NCBI RefSeq assembly: GCF_039541575.1
Contig: NZ_BAABGM010000017.1
Span: 4,652 to 68,651 of the forward strand
Direction of reading: 5' to 3'
Length of the DNA: 64,000 nt
Origin: Fodinibacter luteus
Lineage (GTDB): Bacteria > Actinomycetota > Actinomycetes > Actinomycetales > Dermatophilaceae
Shown here: positions 61,634 through 64,000 of the stretch, piece by piece
Numbering within the stretch: the stretch's first letter is position 1
How the letters are laid out: every line of letters begins with the position of its first letter
Notes under the pieces: model-generated
Databases searched by the model: none
Seen by the model: the letters and a program-made list of their open reading frames with translations, nothing else
What the model was told of the DNA's origin: nothing
Made by a program: the position numbers and the translations under genes

Positions 61634-62115
61634 GGCCTGGATGGCGGCTCGAAGCCCGTTCGCGGGCCGCCGGGGTGGCCCGCAACAGGACGGTATTCAG
61701 CTTCTCGTCTTCAGGGTGCGGCGCTGAGCGGGCCGGCACCCAAGGGTTGAGCGGGGTGTCATCCGCGACGTACAGCGGGTGGCGTGGTTCGCCTCACTGC
61801 GTGACGCCCAGACACGGTCCTGCACTAGCGCTGCTCCCGAGCTGGGGCGCGAGCCCGGTGTCGTACCGGCCGGTCGGCACAGGGCATGTCGCGTGAGGCG
61901 TAAGGCGGGGCATCCTGAGCTCCCCTAAGGGTCGACGGCCCTCCCCGGCCGGGCGGGCCACGAGCGACGCGGTGGCAAGTGACCCGCAGCGACGGTGGCT
62001 ATTGACAGCACCAAGGCAGAGGCGGGACGCCTTCACAGCTCCTCTGGTTTTGATTGGGTTGTCGGAGTAGCGTCGCAACCCGGGCCAGAACATGGGCCCA
62101 ACCAGGAGGTGGACG
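61634..62115. other. Gene-free stretch with possible transposase debris
   Basis: This stretch of about 480 nt has no supported gene. The minus strand near 61640-61790 reads HPLYVADDTPLNPWVPARSA and DEKLNTVLLRATPAARERA, which faintly resembles IS5-type transposase ends. That is too weak to call. The end of this stretch carries the protease promoter and the AGGAGG site at 62104-62109. Confidence 0.3.
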
Positions 62116-62889
62116 GTGAAGAAGTTCCTCGCTGCGATCGTCGCTGCATCGGCGATGCTGCTGTTCCCGGCGTCGGCACACGCGATCACCGACGGCTTTC
62201 CCGACGAGGAGAATACGTACCCGTTCGTCGGGCTCCTCGCCTTCCATGACGCCGACGGCGAGTACATACATCGCTGCTCGGGCACGCTCCTCTCGCCGAC
62301 GATCGTCCTGACGGCGGCTCACTGCACCGAGGGCACGTCAATGGTGTACGCGTACTTCTCGTACCAAGTGCCCGACGACTTCCGGACGAACCCGTCGGGG
62401 ATCGAGGGCACGCCCTACACGCACCCCGATCACCGCTTCCCTCGCAACGACATCGGGGTGGTGGTCCTGGATGATCCCGTCCTGCTGGCCACGTACCCGG
62501 TCCTACCGACGGAAGGATTCCTGAGCGAACTCAAGGCGGCCGGCGACATCCGGGACGACACCTTCGTGAACGTGGGGTACGGAGTCCTGAACGGGCCGAC
62601 GCCGCCGAACCTCGTGCCCAACGAGGATCGCTACTGGTCGACTTCTCCGTACAGCGGCCTGACGCAGAACAGCCTCCGGCTACTGATGAACCACAGCGCC
62701 ACCGCGCAGGGCGGGACCTGTGGCGGTGATTCGGGCGGACCGCACTTCTGGGAGGACACGCTCATCCTCGTGTCGGTAACCAGCTGGGGTGACCCGAACT
62801 GCGTCTCGATCGACATGACGCAGCGGGTCGACCTGGCGTCCGTCCTCGACTGGCTCGAGAGCAAGTTCGGGCTGGCGCCACCGGCCTGA
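62116..62889 (+). CDS. Secreted trypsin-like serine protease
   Basis: This encodes 257 residues from GTG 62116, with AGGAGG 6-11 nt upstream; an upstream in-frame ATG at 62092 lacks a Shine-Dalgarno. The signal peptide KKFLAAIVAASAMLLFPASA ends at AHA (residue 23). The catalytic triad is His69 in VLTAAHC, Asp112 in RNDIGVVVLDD and Ser206 in CGGDSGGPH. The oxyanion region and S1-family disulfide Cys (CSGTLL, AAHC) are present. It should act outside the cell. The substrate is unknown. The gene stands alone. Confidence 0.92.
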   Translation: MKKFLAAIVAASAMLLFPASAHAITDGFPDEENTYPFVGLLAFHDADGEYIHRCSGTLLSPTIVLTAAHCTEGTSMVYAYFSYQVPDDFRTNPSGIEGTPYTHPDHRFPRNDIGVVVLDDPVLLATYPVLPTEGFLSELKAAGDIRDDTFVNVGYGVLNGPTPPNLVPNEDRYWSTSPYSGLTQNSLRLLMNHSATAQGGTCGGDSGGPHFWEDTLILVSVTSWGDPNCVSIDMTQRVDLASVLDWLESKFGLAPPA

Positions 62890-63376
62890 GGCCGTCTGCG
62901 AGCCGATATCGGGCCGACCCTGGGCCAGGCCGAGCGCCGTTCTGAAGACGTACGTTCCGCCTCCGTGGACGTGCCTCGGGGTCGCCGAGGGGCAGGTTCT
63001 AACGAGGCGCCCATCGCGTGTCTCGCGAGCTCCTTCGGGCACCTCGATGGAGAGCAACCGGTGCCAGCCGTCCCTGCTGACGACACTGCACTCGTCAGAC
63101 CTAGATCGCGGCTGGGATGCCGTCGGAGCACACCTCGGGCGGGTCCGGGAGCGGCGGCGACAACCCCGCGCGGGAGTTCACTCGTGCTCTGGCTCGGAGC
63201 TATTCCGCCCTTGGTCACTTCGTCTTCCTGCCCCGCGGGCGGCACTTGACGTCCGGGCCTCTGCCGTGGTGCCGTCTATGGCCACCGAATCGCTCATGGC
63301 AAGTCCGGCCCGGGAGAGCCGCCGACCCGCTAGTGTGTTGCACCGGAAGTTCGCAAGATAAATTGTAGAATCGGGT
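62890..63376. other. Gene-free stretch before the IS630 transposase
   Basis: This stretch of about 490 nt has no supported gene. Its right end (about 63335-63376) is AT-richer and should include the left terminal repeat of the IS element, but the other end lies outside the window, so the repeat cannot be confirmed. Confidence 0.35.
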
Positions 63377-64000
63377 GTGGCGAGAACAGGTCGACCCAAG
63401 GCCGAGCTGGTCCTCAGTGATGAGGAGCGGGCGCAGCTGGTGCGGTGGTCGCGGCGGGCGAAGTCGTCTCAGTCGTTGGCGCTGCGGTCCAAGATCGTGT
63501 TGGCCTGCGCTGACGGTCTGGACAACAAAGCCGTTGCGGCGAAGCTGAACTGCGTGCCGGCGACGGTGGGCAAGTGGCGCGCCAGGTTCGTGACCGACCG
63601 GCTCGACGGGCTGATGGACGAGGCCCGCCCGGGCCGGCCGCCGTCGATCACCGTCGACCAGGTCGAGGACGTCGTGGTCGCCACGCTGGAGTCGACCCCG
63701 GCGAACGCGACGCACTGGTCTCGGGCGTCGATGGCTCAGCGCACCGGGCTGTCCAAGACCACGATCGGGCGGATCTGGAAGGCGTTCGACCTCAAACCGC
63801 ACCGGGCGGACACGTTCAAGCTGTCCAAGGACCCGCTGTTCGTGGAGAAGGTCTACGACGTGGTCGGGCTGTACCTGGATCCGCCCGAGAGCGCCGTCGT
63901 GCTCTGCGTGGACGAGAAGAGCCAGGTCCAGGCACTGTCCCGGTCCGCACCGGTGCTGCCGATGATGCCCGGCATGCCCGAGAAGCGCACCCACGACTAC
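63377..64000 (+). CDS. IS630-family transposase, N-terminal part (runs off the window)
   Basis: The frame from GTG 63377 is open for 208 codons to the window edge. The N-terminus is a helix-turn-helix domain (RTGRPKAELVLSDEERAQLV, then SKIVLACADGLDNKAVAAKL). A second HTH follows (SRASMAQRTGLSKTTIGRIW). The first catalytic block of the DDE domain is VVLCVDEKSQVQALSRSAPV, leading to MPEKRTHDY. This is the IS630 layout. The remaining DDE residues and the right end are outside the window, so completeness cannot be judged. Confidence 0.88.
   Translation, partial: MARTGRPKAELVLSDEERAQLVRWSRRAKSSQSLALRSKIVLACADGLDNKAVAAKLNCVPATVGKWRARFVTDRLDGLMDEARPGRPPSITVDQVEDVVVATLESTPANATHWSRASMAQRTGLSKTTIGRIWKAFDLKPHRADTFKLSKDPLFVEKVYDVVGLYLDPPESAVVLCVDEKSQVQALSRSAPVLPMMPGMPEKRTHDY

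Noticed and set aside
61640..61790. IS5-type transposase remnant on the minus strand
   Set aside because: Only faint similarity (LNPWVPARS, EDEKLNTVL, ARERA); too short and unconserved to call without a search.

Overview
The window is high-GC DNA from an actinobacterium. The gene order secD-secF, rel, a DUF349 protein, a cyclophilin, hisS, ald, xerD, parA-scpA-scpB-rluB-tyrA-cmk-plsC-der matches conserved actinobacterial chromosome. GTG starts are frequent, ATGA/GTGA overlaps are common, and several genes look leaderless. Intrasporangiaceae or a relative is plausible, but that is recollection of gene order and not something the sequence proves.

Region 1 (1-18991) is core chromosome. It holds the end of secD and complete secF (Sec translocon), rel ((p)ppGpp metabolism), a DUF349 protein, a membrane-anchored cyclophilin, a metallo-beta-lactamase-fold hydrolase translationally coupled to hisS, a small membrane protein, alanine dehydrogenase and xerD. 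A compact run follows: parA-like ATPase, scpA, scpB, 23S pseudouridine synthase, prephenate dehydrogenase, cytidylate kinase, an acyltransferase and the GTPase der. It ends in tRNA-Pro(GGG).

Region 2 (18971-58252) is an integrated element of about 39.3 kb. The last 22 bp of the tRNA-Pro gene are repeated exactly at 58231-58252. A tyrosine integrase (56875-58068) sits just inside the right repeat, and a paired GTGCAACA repeat lies inside each end. The only transfer gene seen is a 1330-residue MobF-type relaxase/helicase, with a small excisionase-like HTH protein beside it. No coupling protein or type IV secretion gene is visible, so the element is best read as integrative and mobilizable. Its cargo falls into four groups. 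(a) A NarL-type two-component system with duplicated and deleted paralogue remnants and repeated CGGGACAT motifs nearby. (b) A tightly coupled operon of ECF sigma factor, zinc anti-sigma factor, ABC ATPase, two membrane proteins and a lipoprotein nucleoside hydrolase. (c) Stress or energy genes: two DUF1269 paralogues, small membrane proteins, a phosphoketolase and a P2-type cation ATPase. (d) An amino-acid and peptide block: peptidoglycan-binding lipoprotein, MFS exporter, ThrE-like exporter, M24 peptidase, APC permease and M20 dipeptidase. Decayed L-asparaginase, flavodoxin-like and sensor-kinase fragments are scattered through it.

Region 3 (58253-64000) is a second, looser accessory stretch. 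It has an IS110 transposase remnant, a histidine-phosphatase-like protein, an immunity-like protein, a VOC-family protein, a frameshifted DUF6508-like pseudogene, a secreted trypsin-like protease, and the start of an IS630-family transposase that runs off the end.
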